Assembly: GCF_007641255.1 (NCBI RefSeq)
Contig: NZ_CP036259.1
Span: 4,776,501 to 4,840,500 of the forward strand
Reading direction: 5' to 3'
Source: Sporomusa termitida
Lineage (GTDB): Bacteria > Bacillota > Negativicutes > Sporomusales > Sporomusaceae
DNA length: 64,000 bases
Position numbers and translations under genes: made by a program. The notes under the pieces are model-generated. The model saw only the letters and a program-made list of their open reading frames with translations. It was not told where the DNA came from and searched no databases. Below are positions 53,984-63,464 of the stretch, piece after piece (position 1 is the first letter of the stretch; each line of letters starts with the position of its first letter).

Positions 53984-54940
53984 TTATTTTGCAGGTTGCT
54001 GCGGGCGATTATTTTTTACCTGAATATTAATAATAACATAATCGCCTTCAATATCCTGTTTAACTTTGATATCCATACCGCTTTTTTTCATTTGACTGAC
54101 GACACTATTGATTGTATTGATAAAAATACGCACATCCTTAATTATCTTTACAACCGTTTGTTTGGGAGTTGCCTGTTTTTCCTTTTCCCGGGAAATATTT
54201 ACGGTATAGGTTTCAATTAAATCCTCTGTTTCCCGTACATTTAAGCCTTTTTCCTTTACCCCGCCGAGTATTTCCAACTGTACATGTGTGTCTTCAATTT
54301 TTAATAAAGCCCGCGCATGGCGTTCAGTTAAATTTTGTCCAACCACAGCCTGGCGTACTTCTGACGCAAGTTTTAATAACCGAAGTTTATTAGCAATTGT
54401 TGACTGATTTTTCCCTACCCGTCTGGCCAGTTCTTCCTGCGTAAAGTTAAAGCTTGCAATCAAATGCTGATACCCTTCCGCTTCTTCCAAAAAGTGCAAA
54501 TCTTCGCGCTGCAGATTTTCAATCATGGCTAACTCTGCCATCTCTTTATCCTCAAGTTCCCGCACAATCACAGGAACCTCCGGCAATCCAGCCAAGCGCG
54601 AAGCCCGCAATCGCCGTTCACCGGCAATCAATTCATAAACAGGCCCCCGTCGACGGACCAGCAGCGGTTGAATCACACCAAACTCGCGAATGGACGCTGC
54701 CAATTCCTGCAAAGAATCGTCATTAAAGGTTTTTCTGGGCTGAAAAGGATTAGGGATAACAATATCAGGCGATACCCGTTGCACTGCTTGCACTTCATCA
54801 GCAGAGTCCGTATCTGTATTTAGAGCAGGTTTAGCTGCAACTATTTCATCAACAATAACGGCAGAACTTTTCTCGGGAACAAGTTCAGGAATAGTTGGCG
54901 AAGCATCTCCAATACCAAACAGCTTAGCCAAGTTTCTCAT
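53984..54940 (-). CDS. noc: Nucleoid occlusion protein Noc (ParB paralog)
   Basis: ParB-like CTPase that binds NBS sites and blocks division over the nucleoid. N-terminus MRNLAKLFGIG is the amphipathic membrane-targeting helix. Then PNPFQPRKTFNDDSLQELA, GERRLRAS, AMIENLQREDLHFLEEA, HTH FTQEELARRVGKNQSTIAN (QSTIANK distinguishes it from ParB). 318 residues from ATG 54940. Separated from parA-parB by the methionine synthase module. Confidence 0.92.
   Translation of the reverse strand: MRNLAKLFGIGDASPTIPELVPEKSSAVIVDEIVAAKPALNTDTDSADEVQAVQRVSPDIVIPNPFQPRKTFNDDSLQELAASIREFGVIQPLLVRRRGPVYELIAGERRLRASRLAGLPEVPVIVRELEDKEMAELAMIENLQREDLHFLEEAEGYQHLIASFNFTQEELARRVGKNQSTIANKLRLLKLASEVRQAVVGQNLTERHARALLKIEDTHVQLEILGGVKEKGLNVRETEDLIETYTVNISREKEKQATPKQTVVKIIKDVRIFINTINSVVSQMKKSGMDIKVKQDIEGDYVIINIQVKNNRPQQPAK
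54183..54196. promoter_or_regulatory. Candidate Noc-binding site (NBS)
   Basis: TTTTCCCGGGAAAT matches the Bacillus NBS ATTTCCCGGGAAAT at 13 of 14 positions and lies inside noc itself. Confidence 0.55.
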
Positions 54941-55017
54941 GTTTCCACCACCTACAAACAACATTTGCGACTTGCGTTATTTTATATATTCTGCAAGAAC
55001 TGGAATTTTCCTCTAAA

Positions 55018-55737
55018 TTAGAGCGGTTTTTTTTCCGGTGTTCCCGGCCGGCGGGGATATTCAGCAGGTGTCGCCGCCATCTTTTTAATATAAATAACTG
55101 CTCTTTTATCGGCAATACCGGGCAAATTGACAGGTTCCAGCCGGTCGATGCTGCCACCAAGGATTGCTATCGCCCGGGCTGCTTCTGCCACTTCCTCTTC
55201 ATATTGCGCCCCTTTCAGGGCTATAAACCAACCACCCGGCCGGACAAAAGGCAAACAGAGCTCACACAGAATATTTAGCCTGGCCACAGCCCGCGACACC
55301 GCAATCTGAAATTTTTCCCGGTATTGCCTGCCTTTGCCGCCCTCCTCCGCCCGGGCATGTACAAGCTCAACCTCCCGCAGCTCCAGACGGTCAGTCACCG
55401 CCTGCAAAAATAGTAATCGCTTATTCAGGGAATCCATGAGTGTCAGTTTTAGATCAGGCCGGTAAATTTTAAGCGGAATACCCGGAAACCCGGCGCCTGT
55501 GCCAACATCAATTATACAGGTATCAGTATTAAAAATATCCTGCCGGTAACAGGACAGAGAATCAATCATATGTTTAACCGCCACATCCTGTGGCCGGGTA
55601 ATGGCAGTCAGGTTTATTTTTTTGTTCCATTCAACCAGTAACTGATAATAACTGTCCATAGCTGTCAGTTGATTGTCTGATAATGCCAGACCATATTCAG
55701 TCGACGCTTGCAACAGCAGTTCTTTAAAATCTTCCAT
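55018..55737 (-). CDS. rsmG: 16S rRNA (guanine-N7) methyltransferase
   Basis: SAM-dependent enzyme modifying G527 of 16S rRNA (loss gives low-level streptomycin resistance). KKINLTAI, IDVGTGAGFPGIPLKI (SAM-binding motif I), HARAEEGG and SRAVARL are typical. 239 residues. Twelve bases after mnmG, in the conserved mnmE-mnmG-rsmG-noc order. Confidence 0.96.
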   Translation of the reverse strand: MEDFKELLLQASTEYGLALSDNQLTAMDSYYQLLVEWNKKINLTAITRPQDVAVKHMIDSLSCYRQDIFNTDTCIIDVGTGAGFPGIPLKIYRPDLKLTLMDSLNKRLLFLQAVTDRLELREVELVHARAEEGGKGRQYREKFQIAVSRAVARLNILCELCLPFVRPGGWFIALKGAQYEEEVAEAARAIAILGGSIDRLEPVNLPGIADKRAVIYIKKMAATPAEYPRRPGTPEKKPL

Positions 55738-55749
55738 ACCTTGCCCCCT

Positions 55750-57627
55750 CTATTCCCCCTGTCGGCTGCGCCGTTGTTCCAGATACACCATTAGTATGGA
55801 AATATCGGCAGGTGATACACCCGATATCCGTGCCGCCTGCCCCACTGACAGCGGCCGGATTTTATTAAGTTTCTGCCTGGCTTCTAAGGCCAAGCCACTC
55901 ATCTGGTTATAATCAATCTCTTCCGGCAAATGTTTAGTCTCCAATTTAGCAGAGCGCTCAACCTGTTCAATTTGTTTTTGAATATACCCTTCATATTTAA
56001 CAGCAATCTCAATCTGTTCCCTCACTAATGCCGGTATATCAGGCAGGTCAAACTGTGTACGCATTGCCTCATAGGTAATTTCAGTCCGCCTAAGTAAATC
56101 ATACAGGGTTATACCTGTTCGCAGCTCGGCGGTGCCAAGCGCTGCCAATTTACTCTGTATCTCAGCCACTGGCGTAATTTGCCTGCTTTTTAACAGCGCC
56201 AGCGTGTTTTGAATCGCATCACGCTTAACAGTAAACCGCTCGTACCTTTCGTCACTGACTAAACCAAGGTCACGGCCTTTTTCGGTCAGACGCAGGTCCG
56301 CATTATCCTGCCGGAGAATTAGCCGGTATTCCGCCCGTGATGTCATAATCCGGTAGGGTTCACTGGTTCCTTTAGTCACCAGATCATCAATCAGCACACC
56401 GATATAAGCATCGGCTCGCGACAAAATGAAGGGGGGCTTAGCCTGTGCCAACCTCGCCGCATTAATACCCGCTATCAGGCCCTGAGCGGCTGCCTCTTCA
56501 TAACCGGAGGTGCCGTTAGCCTGCCCGGAGGAAAACAGCCCTCTGATCTTTTTCGTTTCCAAAGTAGGCTTTAGTTCTGTCGGATCAATACAGTCATATT
56601 CAATCGCATAGCCGACCCGCATGACTTCCGCCTTCTCCAGTCCGGGAATGGTCCGCAGGAAAGCCATTTGAACATCAACAGGCAAGCTTGTAGACATCCC
56701 CTGCACATACATCTCTGTAGTTCCTGTACCTTCAGGCTCAACAAAAACCTGGTGCGATAATTTATCAGCAAACCGGACGACTTTATCCTCAATTGACGGG
56801 CAATAACGCGGCCCTGTCCCTTCAATTAGCCCCATATATAAAGGCGACCGGTGCATATTTGCTCTAATAATAGCGTGGGTCTCGGCATTCGTGTAGGTAA
56901 GCCAGCAGGGTGTCTGCTGCCGGGTAGTAATATCACTCATAAAAGAGAAATTATGGGTAATCTCATCACCAGGCTGAATAGCCATTTTCCCGGTATCTAC
57001 AGTCCGGCCATCCACTCTGGCCGGGGTTCCGGTCTTAAACCGCATAAGCGTAATACCTAAAGCGCGAAGTGTTTCGGACAATTTTACTGCCGGCCGCTGT
57101 CCGGCCGGTCCGCCAGGATAGTTAATGTCACCAATGATAACCCGGCCGCGAAGATAAGTGCCTGTAGCTATCACAACACAGGCAGCAGCGTACAACTCCC
57201 CTAACTCAGTAACAACACCTGCAACCTGGCCATTCTCAACAAGAATCTGTTCAATCAGTGCCTGTTTAACAGCCAAACCCGGCTGCATTTCCAGCGTATG
57301 CTTCATAGTTAGCTGATACAGCTGTTTATCAGCCTGCGCCCGCAAAGCATGAACAGCAGGGCCTTTGCCGGTATTAAGCATCCGCACCTGGATACAGGTC
57401 TTATCAGTATTAATACCCATTTGACCGCCTAAGGCATCAATCTCCCGCACCAGATGGCCCTTGGCCGGTCCGCCTACAGCAGGATTACACGGCATCATTG
57501 CTATATTATCCAGATTAAGTGTAGTGATGAGCGTCCGGCAGCCCAGCCGCGCGGCCGCCAGGGCAGCCTCACAGCCGGCATGTCCTGCACCAATCACTAT
57601 TACATCATACTTTCCTGCCTGAAACAA
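55750..57627 (-). CDS. mnmG: tRNA uridine-5-carboxymethylaminomethyl enzyme MnmG
   Basis: FAD/NADH protein that with MnmE modifies U34 of tRNAs. FAD site [42 protein letters not shown], and the C-terminal GxGxSPADIS tRNA-binding domain. 625 residues, normal. TTG start behind AGGTGAAGGG. Preceded by repeat copy C. Confidence 0.97.
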   Translation of the reverse strand: MFQAGKYDVIVIGAGHAGCEAALAAARLGCRTLITTLNLDNIAMMPCNPAVGGPAKGHLVREIDALGGQMGINTDKTCIQVRMLNTGKGPAVHALRAQADKQLYQLTMKHTLEMQPGLAVKQALIEQILVENGQVAGVVTELGELYAAACVVIATGTYLRGRVIIGDINYPGGPAGQRPAVKLSETLRALGITLMRFKTGTPARVDGRTVDTGKMAIQPGDEITHNFSFMSDITTRQQTPCWLTYTNAETHAIIRANMHRSPLYMGLIEGTGPRYCPSIEDKVVRFADKLSHQVFVEPEGTGTTEMYVQGMSTSLPVDVQMAFLRTIPGLEKAEVMRVGYAIEYDCIDPTELKPTLETKKIRGLFSSGQANGTSGYEEAAAQGLIAGINAARLAQAKPPFILSRADAYIGVLIDDLVTKGTSEPYRIMTSRAEYRLILRQDNADLRLTEKGRDLGLVSDERYERFTVKRDAIQNTLALLKSRQITPVAEIQSKLAALGTAELRTGITLYDLLRRTEITYEAMRTQFDLPDIPALVREQIEIAVKYEGYIQKQIEQVERSAKLETKHLPEEIDYNQMSGLALEARQKLNKIRPLSVGQAARISGVSPADISILMVYLEQRRSRQGE

Positions 57628-57650
57628 ATTCCCTTCACCTCATTAATTAA

Positions 57651-57704
57651 TTAGAAAAACTTGGCTTATGCCAAGTCCTTTAGGACGCCGGCAGAAGCCG
57701 CCTG
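57651..57704 (-). repeat. Dispersed intergenic repeat, copy C (54 nt, truncated)
   Basis: Matches the hairpin-bearing end of copy B: TTAGAAAAACTTGGCTT, then ATGCCAAG, then TAGGACGCCGGCAGA, and diverges afterwards. On the minus strand it gives CTTGGC-ATAA-GCCAAG followed by TTTTTC. Lies between mnmE and mnmG, normally a tight operon. Confidence 0.8.
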
Positions 57705-57725
57705 TTAATAAATATTCGCTCGTGG

Positions 57726-59114
57726 CTATTTACCAATACAAAACTGAGCAAATATCTGATCAATAATATCCTCACCGATAGTGTCGCCGGTAATTTCCCC
57801 TAGTTTCTCCCAGGCGGCCCGCAGATCAACAACAACGCAGTCCGGCGGCAGGCCGCGCTCAATCGTTGCCAAAGCCTCGGCCAGTCGTTGATTCGTTTGC
57901 CGCAGAGCATCTGCATGTCGAACATTATTCACAAAAGCGGCTTCACCCTGACTGACCTGACCCTGATAAACCAAGTTCGCTATTATCTCCTCCAGCTCGG
58001 CCAAACCTTCTCCCAGTGTTATCGAAGTTCTTACGACCAGCCTGTTGCCGCTATACTGCTCCAGGGCTGTAAAATCAAGCAAAGGGGGCAAATCACTTTT
58101 ATTAACAATAATAATAGCCTGTTGACCTGCAAGCAACTCTAATATTGCCCGGTCTTCCGGTGCCAGCGGCATGGAAGCATCCAAAAGCAGTAAAACGAGA
58201 TCAGCCTGCTTCACTAATGCCTTAGCCTTTTCCACACCAATTCGCTCTACAATATCAGTTGTTTCATGAATTCCTGCCGTATCAATTATTTTAAGCGGTA
58301 TCCCGCGGATATTGACATATTCCTCAATGCTATCTCTGGTCGTACCGGGAATATCCGTAACAATCGCCCTTGTTTCCCGCAGAAGGGCGTTAAGCAGGCT
58401 AGACTTGCCCACATTAGGCTTACCAATAATTACTGTCGCCAAACCTTCCCGCAGTATCCGGCCGGTCTGAGCTGTGGCCAACAGTTTATCCACATCTGCT
58501 TGCACCTGGATAATAAGCTGCGCTACATCAGCGGCTGCCGCTTCCTCAATATCTTCTTCCGGAAAATCGATGGCCGCTTCCAGCTGGGCAATCATACTAA
58601 GGATAACATGGCGCAGGTGTTTAATCTCTGTTGATAACAGCCCGGAAAGATTACCCACTGCCGTCTTGAGTGAAGCATCAGTTTTTGATCTGATAATATC
58701 AATGACAGCCTCAGCCTGAGCCAAATCAAGCCGTCCATGTAAAAAAGCCCGCTTGGTAAACTCACCAGGCTCAGCCAGCCTGGAACCCAGCACAAGCGTC
58801 AGCTCTAAAATTCGCTGTAATGGCACTGGTCCACCGTGACAATGAATTTCGACAACATCCTCCCGGGTATAAGACCGGGGTGCCCGCATAAGGATTAATA
58901 GCACCTCATCAACCGTTTCGCCGCTCTCTGGATCAATAATGTCACCATATACAACCTGATGTGACACAATCCTTGCTGCCTGCTTACCGCTTTTACTGCT
59001 GAACAGCCTGTTAGCAATAGCCACAGCTTTATTGCCGCTAATTCTGACAATACCAATGCCGCCCTCACCCACCGCTGTAGCTATAGCGCTAATTGTATCA
59101 TTGTCTGTCAGCAT
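57726..59114 (-). CDS. mnmE: tRNA modification GTPase MnmE
   Basis: K+-stimulated GTPase partner of MnmG. N-terminal folate-binding domain (ISAIATAVGEGGIGIVRISG split over the first 30 residues), then HGGPVPLQRILE, G domain inserted in a helical domain (GKPNVGKSSLLNAL, DTAGIHE, NKSDLP), and the C-terminal CIGK with the conserved Cys. About 462 residues. ATG at 59114 preferred over TTG at 59120. Confidence 0.97.
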   Translation of the reverse strand: MLTDNDTISAIATAVGEGGIGIVRISGNKAVAIANRLFSSKSGKQAARIVSHQVVYGDIIDPESGETVDEVLLILMRAPRSYTREDVVEIHCHGGPVPLQRILELTLVLGSRLAEPGEFTKRAFLHGRLDLAQAEAVIDIIRSKTDASLKTAVGNLSGLLSTEIKHLRHVILSMIAQLEAAIDFPEEDIEEAAAADVAQLIIQVQADVDKLLATAQTGRILREGLATVIIGKPNVGKSSLLNALLRETRAIVTDIPGTTRDSIEEYVNIRGIPLKIIDTAGIHETTDIVERIGVEKAKALVKQADLVLLLLDASMPLAPEDRAILELLAGQQAIIIVNKSDLPPLLDFTALEQYSGNRLVVRTSITLGEGLAELEEIIANLVYQGQVSQGEAAFVNNVRHADALRQTNQRLAEALATIERGLPPDCVVVDLRAAWEKLGEITGDTIGEDIIDQIFAQFCIGK

Positions 59115-59327
59115 ATTCAAAAAAACTCCACTCCTTGAGTCCTGTAATCAACACGTAATCTAAATAAACCGATAAATGTAATATTATTCCCTATACCTTG
59201 CCCTTTTCCTGCATAAACAATAATTAATATAGTATTTACAGCCAAAAATGAAAATACACATTAATTTATTCTTACAGACAAGTTGCTAGCAGGTAAAAGA
59301 TCTCTAAGATAGAAATAAATAGGTAAT

Positions 59328-59353
59328 TAAAAAATGTCTATATTTGTCGTTAT
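59328..59353 (+). promoter_or_regulatory. Candidate SigD (flagellar/chemotaxis) promoter
   Basis: TAAA-N14-GTCGTTAT, agreeing with SigD TAAA-N14/15-GCCGATAT in the -35 and at six of eight -10 positions. It ends 24 bases before the cheV start, which carries a weaker AAGAAGG box. Confidence 0.45.
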
Positions 59354-59377
59354 AGAAAAAAGAAAGAAGGGCTGGCA

Positions 59378-60280
59378 ATGTCTGAAAAAAAAGGCATTTT
59401 ACTGGAAACTGGCACAAATGAATTTGAAATAGTTGAATTCTCAATAGGCCCGGTCAGCTACGGCATTAATGTGGCTAAAGTCAGAGAAGTAATCAACCCC
59501 TTACCGGTCACCAAAATGCCAAATGTCCACCCCTGGGTTGATGGTATCTTTACCCTGCGCGGCCGGGTTATGCCATTGATTAACCTCCCCCGCTGCCTGA
59601 ACAGCCAATCAACCACAACCTCACCCAAAATTATTGTAAGCGAGCTTAACAACTACTATGTAGCCTTCCTTGTTGATGAAGTATCCAGGATTCACCGGAT
59701 CTCCTGGACAGCCATGGAGCCACCCCCTCATATCGCCAACTCAGAAATGGTTGTCGGCATTATAAAAATGGCCGATAAGATGGTGGTTCTGCTTGATTTT
59801 GAAAAAATAGTAGCCGAAATCAACCCCGAAATGAATCAGAAATTTAATGAAGTTACCGAACAGTCAGCCGATATAACGGCAATTCGTAAGAATAAAACAA
59901 TTTTAGTGGCTGAGGATTCCAAACTGCTGCGGGATTTATTATTAGGCACCCTGCACAAAGCCGGTTACGCCAATATTATCCTGACAGAGAACGGCCTGGA
60001 TGCCTGGCAAAAAATTGAGCAATTAAGCGGCAGCGGTGAACCCATTGAAAGCAAAGTGCAGCTAATAATAACAGATATTGAAATGCCCCAAATGGACGGC
60101 CATCATCTTACCAAACGTATTAAAGAAAATGATAAATTGAAACATTTGCCTGTCCTAATCTTCTCCTCGCTCATTAATGAAGAGATGCGGATCAAAGGCC
60201 AGTCAATCGGGGCTAACGGCCAGGTCTCAAAACCTGAAATAAACCAATTAATTGACCTTGTTGATAAATTCATTCTCTAA
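59378..60280 (+). CDS. cheV: Chemotaxis protein CheV (CheW-receiver fusion)
   Basis: Couples chemoreceptors to CheA and adapts by phosphorylation. Residues about 15-150 form a CheW-like domain (FSIGPVSYGINVAKVREVI, LRGRVMPLINLPR). About 175-300 form a receiver domain (VAEDSKLLRD, phospho-acceptor Asp in LIITDIEMPQMDG, Lys in GQVSKPE). 300 residues. Isolated from other chemotaxis genes, on the plus strand near the origin, with a candidate SigD promoter. Confidence 0.92.
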   Translation: MSEKKGILLETGTNEFEIVEFSIGPVSYGINVAKVREVINPLPVTKMPNVHPWVDGIFTLRGRVMPLINLPRCLNSQSTTTSPKIIVSELNNYYVAFLVDEVSRIHRISWTAMEPPPHIANSEMVVGIIKMADKMVVLLDFEKIVAEINPEMNQKFNEVTEQSADITAIRKNKTILVAEDSKLLRDLLLGTLHKAGYANIILTENGLDAWQKIEQLSGSGEPIESKVQLIITDIEMPQMDGHHLTKRIKENDKLKHLPVLIFSSLINEEMRIKGQSIGANGQVSKPEINQLIDLVDKFIL

Positions 60281-60346
60281 AGGGTAGCGATTATTTTTAG
60301 CCCTTAGGCTGCACAACATTTAACTTTATAAATTCTGACAGGTTAG

Positions 60347-60377
60347 AAAATCGGCTACCACTGAGGTAGTCGATTTC
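60347..60377. terminator. Bidirectional terminator between cheV and the TSUP carrier
   Basis: AAATCGGCTACC/GGTAGTCGATTT stem (one wobble) with a five-base loop between the two convergent genes. Confidence 0.7.
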
Positions 60378-60396
60378 CTTATCCTCTCAATCGGCG

Positions 60397-61164
60397 CTAC
60401 TTCATTACCAGATCCCATAATTGTTTGCCAATCAGCAGACTGGTCATGCTAATAAATAATGGACGTACATAGGCAGTACCGCTTTTAATCGCAACCTGTG
60501 AACCGGCAATTGCACCGGCAATCATGGCTCCCCCCATGATAAAGCCATAATAAAAATTCACTGAATCAAGATAAATGAATGTTATCACCGCAGCAATATT
60601 ACTGGCAAAATTCATTACTTTAGCATTGCCTGCTGCCACTACAAAATCAAACCCCAGCATCAGAAAGGAAAAAATAAAAAATGAACCGGCCCCGGGACCA
60701 AAAAAACCGTCATAAAAACCAATCGCCAGCACAGACAGGGCAATAATTGACTTTGTTTGCGGAGTAAGTCCCTGATACGTTGATTCTGCGCCCCAGTCTT
60801 TTTTTAAAATAGTATATATAGCCACGACAATTAGCAGCACAACCACCAATGGCTTTAAAAACTCCGGTGGAATGTGACGAACCGTATAGGCGCCCAAAAC
60901 GGAACCAATAAAGGATAAGGGAAACAGCCAAACGACCAGACGGCAGTCAATCTTGCCTGATCGCAAGAAAGAAATTGTACTTGTGATTGAGCATAGCGAG
61001 CTGGCAAGTTTATTAGTACCTAGCACCACACTCGGCGGTAAACCGGTAAACATAAGTGCCGGTAAAGAGACTAAACCGCCCCCGCCTACAACCGAATCAA
61101 TAAAAGCAGCAATAAAGCCCGCAATAAGTAAAAATAAAATAATTTCAGGGCTAATTGAATCCAA
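60397..61164 (-). CDS. TSUP (TauE/SafE) family membrane transporter
   Basis: About eight-helix carrier of the sulfite/sulfonate/organic-acid export family. Both inverted repeats are visible: IDSVVGGGGLVSLPALMFTGLPP with NKLASS in the first half and FYDGFFGPGAGSFFI in the second. The TTG at 61164 lies eight bases after AGGAG and gives 255 residues, the family norm; a 29-codon longer frame begins with non-hydrophobic residues and was rejected. Substrate not predictable. Alone, between cheV and an unknown gene. Confidence 0.85.
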   Translation of the reverse strand: MDSISPEIILFLLIAGFIAAFIDSVVGGGGLVSLPALMFTGLPPSVVLGTNKLASSLCSITSTISFLRSGKIDCRLVVWLFPLSFIGSVLGAYTVRHIPPEFLKPLVVVLLIVVAIYTILKKDWGAESTYQGLTPQTKSIIALSVLAIGFYDGFFGPGAGSFFIFSFLMLGFDFVVAAGNAKVMNFASNIAAVITFIYLDSVNFYYGFIMGGAMIAGAIAGSQVAIKSGTAYVRPLFISMTSLLIGKQLWDLVMK

Positions 61165-61313
61165 ATTAACATCTCCTATTGCGCTGAGCACACAACAATC
61201 AATGCTCTTATCATAAACCGTATCAGATTTATAAATCAAGTACTTTTTCACTTTCTTATATTGTCAATAAATTCCCAGCAGTGTACAATATTGAGTGAAA
61301 GTGAGGTGCCTGT

Positions 61314-62060
61314 ATGGCCTGTGAACACAAGTATTATAGCCTTATCCTCAAAGGCTGCTCCCGGCAGGAAAACCTGCGGCAGCAGCTGGAGAATGTCTTA
61401 TTACGCGGAAAATTAGCCATAAAAATGGCAATTGACCAGATGCCGTCTGTTATAATATATAAGGGTAAAGTTAACAATATACTGGAGATACTGCCAATAT
61501 TTACAGCCGAAAAGGCGGCAATCACAGTTACCTTTGGCGGTGTCCCGCAACCATTGCCTCTAAAAAAAATCTACCCTCATTTTTCAGAATTAACGCCTGA
61601 CTTACAAGCATTATTAACCCCTGTTCCCCAAAATCTCTGGTTAGGTGAAACCATACATTTGATTATAGCGGCAACATTTTTAGAGGAAAATGGGGCATTG
61701 ATCATATCCAGCCATGCTATCTACTTTGTTGATAAACCGGCAGACGATACTAACTGCCGCTGGCTTATTATTCCCTATACTCAAATTACCGGTTTCCCGG
61801 CTGTGTCCCCGGGAAACAACCTGATAATAAACTGTTGCGATCCTAACGGTTGCCAAACCAATACCTTCTCACTGCAGGCAGAGTCCTTGCCCGCTGCTGC
61901 AACAGCCATCCGTAAGGCCAAGGCTGCCAAACACTATTTAACAAAGGTTAGAACAACCTGCCTTGGTTGCGGTTTCTTATCTGAAGATTATGCAGACAGC
62001 GCCCCGTTCGAAGCCCTTTGTCACTGTGGTCAGCCCTATGAGCGGATAATTATTGCTTAA
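61314..62060 (+). CDS. Unrecognised protein with PH-like core and C-terminal zinc ribbon
   Basis: 248 residues, no signal peptide or transmembrane helix. An N-terminal strand-rich part (VIIYKGKVNNILEIL), a central segment resembling a bacterial PH/GRAM domain (ALIISSHAIYFVDKP, then WLIIPYTQITGF and NLIINCCD), a helix AAATAIRKAKAAKHY, and a C-terminal CLGCG...CHCG arrangement that could hold one zinc. ATG behind GTGAGGTG five bases upstream. I do not know the family. It is sandwiched, plus strand, against khpB-yidC, ending in its own strong terminator. The PH-like reading is tentative. Confidence 0.6.
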   Translation: MACEHKYYSLILKGCSRQENLRQQLENVLLRGKLAIKMAIDQMPSVIIYKGKVNNILEILPIFTAEKAAITVTFGGVPQPLPLKKIYPHFSELTPDLQALLTPVPQNLWLGETIHLIIAATFLEENGALIISSHAIYFVDKPADDTNCRWLIIPYTQITGFPAVSPGNNLIINCCDPNGCQTNTFSLQAESLPAAATAIRKAKAAKHYLTKVRTTCLGCGFLSEDYADSAPFEALCHCGQPYERIIIA

Positions 62061-62096
62061 AAGCCCTGTGCCGGCCAACTCCGGCACAGGGCTTTT
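62059..62096 (+). terminator. Terminator of the zinc-ribbon gene
   Basis: AAAAGCCCTGTGCCGG/CCGGCACAGGGCTTTT, 16 perfect pairs with a six-base loop, starting at the stop codon. Confidence 0.92.
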
Positions 62097-62106
62097 CTAC
62101 GGCAAA

Positions 62107-62138
62107 AATAAAGCCGGGGCATATGCCCCGGCTTTATT
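62107..62138 (-). terminator. Terminator of the rnpA-yidC-khpB operon
   Basis: AATAAAGCCGGGGCAT/ATGCCCCGGCTTTATT, a perfect 32-base palindrome immediately beyond the khpB stop on the minus strand. Confidence 0.88.
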
Positions 62139-62140
62139 GC

Positions 62141-62776
62141 TTATCTTTTTAATGTAATAACCACTTTGCGATAGGGTTCATCGCCTTCGCTATAGGTGAC
62201 AATACGATTATCACCCTGAAGAGTCATGTGAATGATTTTGCGTTCCTGCGGACTCATAGGTTCAAGAACTACCCGCTCACCCCGTCGCTTAACCTTATCG
62301 GCCAGCCGCATAGCCAAGCGGGAAAGTGTTTCTGCCCTGCGCTTGCGATAGTCTTCAACATCTAAAACAATGCGGCTGCGCTCATCAGCGTCACGATTGG
62401 CGGCCAGATTAGTCAGATATTGCAAAGCATCCAGCGTTTGACCATGTTTACCGATCAATATGCCTAACTCTTCACCCCTGAGGTTAATGACCACATGGTC
62501 CTCATTATTCACGCTCTCCATACTAACATTAATTTTCATAGTCTTAAATATCGAGTTTAAGAACTGCTTTGCCTCAGCCACCGGATCAATAGGACGAATA
62601 GACACTCTTACTTTGGCAAGCTTAGAACCGATAAAACCAAACAATCCTTTGTTCGGTACCTCCAGCACCTCATGGTCAATCCGGTCACGGCTTACCCCTA
62701 GCTCGGCCAGAGCCAATTCAATGGCTTCTTCAATTGTTTTACCAGTCTTTTCTGTACATGTAAGCTTACCGTTCAT
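62141..62776 (-). CDS. khpB: RNA-binding protein KhpB (Jag)
   Basis: Jag-N domain (residues about 5-55; GKTIEEAIELALAELG), a KH domain (about 75-150; GILIGKHGQTLDALQYL with GKHG loop) and an R3H domain (about 150-211; RSRIVLDVEDYRKRR, PMSPQERKIIH). Partner of KhpA in RNA binding and cell-shape control; jag is adjacent to the SpoIIIJ-type yidC as in Bacillus. Overlaps none; four bases after yidC. Confidence 0.95.
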   Translation of the reverse strand: MNGKLTCTEKTGKTIEEAIELALAELGVSRDRIDHEVLEVPNKGLFGFIGSKLAKVRVSIRPIDPVAEAKQFLNSIFKTMKINVSMESVNNEDHVVINLRGEELGILIGKHGQTLDALQYLTNLAANRDADERSRIVLDVEDYRKRRAETLSRLAMRLADKVKRRGERVVLEPMSPQERKIIHMTLQGDNRIVTYSEGDEPYRKVVITLKR

Positions 62777-62779
62777 AAG

Positions 62780-63430
62780 TTAACGTGCCTCCTCACGAGC
62801 AACCGGCGCATTATTACGATACATAAACCACTGTTGGCCAATCTGGAACATATTGCTTACTACCCAGTAGAGTACTAAACCCGCCGGGAAAGTTAAGCTA
62901 ATATAACCAATAAATATGGGCATAAAGATTAACATCATTTTATTTTGCTGCGTCATCTCTGTCGTTGTCTGTTTTTGCTGAATGTAGGTAGTGAGGGCCG
63001 ATAATACAGGTAATATAAAGGTAGGATCAGGCTGAGCCAAGTCTGTCATCCATAAAAAACTTGGTGGCAGCAGAGCATATTGATAATCCCGGATCGCGAA
63101 AAAAATCGCTATTAAAAACGGCATTTGCACAAGCAGCGGCAAACAACCTGCCAAAGGGTTTACCCCAGCTTCTTTATACAAATTAGCAAGCTCTTTATTA
63201 AGCTTCTCCGGATTGCCCTTGTATTTTTCCTGTAATTCTTTCATTTTCGGCTGAATATCCTGCATCGCTTTCATTGACTTTACCTGCTTAACAGTCAGCG
63301 GATACATCAGCGCTTTAATCGCGATAGTTAGTAAAATAATCGCTATCCCATAATTAGGAAAGCCAATACTGGTAGTCACATTATAAAAGAAAGTCAATGC
63401 AGTTTGCATAATATTGCTTAAAAAATCCAA
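62780..63430 (-). CDS. yidC: Membrane protein insertase YidC (SpoIIIJ type)
   Basis: Five-helix insertase for membrane proteins. The TLLTIAIKALMYPLTVKQVKSMKAM-like segment (hydrophilic groove helix to C1 loop), LQEKYKGNPEKLNKELANLYKEAGVNPLAGCLPLL, and PAGLVLYWVVSNMFQIGQQ are hallmarks. No lipobox is evident, unlike Bacillus SpoIIIJ. TTG start at 63430 (AGGAGG eight bases upstream); 216 residues. Confidence 0.95.
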   Translation of the reverse strand: MDFLSNIMQTALTFFYNVTTSIGFPNYGIAIILLTIAIKALMYPLTVKQVKSMKAMQDIQPKMKELQEKYKGNPEKLNKELANLYKEAGVNPLAGCLPLLVQMPFLIAIFFAIRDYQYALLPPSFLWMTDLAQPDPTFILPVLSALTTYIQQKQTTTEMTQQNKMMLIFMPIFIGYISLTFPAGLVLYWVVSNMFQIGQQWFMYRNNAPVAREEAR

Positions 63431-63464
63431 AAAATTTCCCTCCTGCAAATAATTGGCTGTTTAT

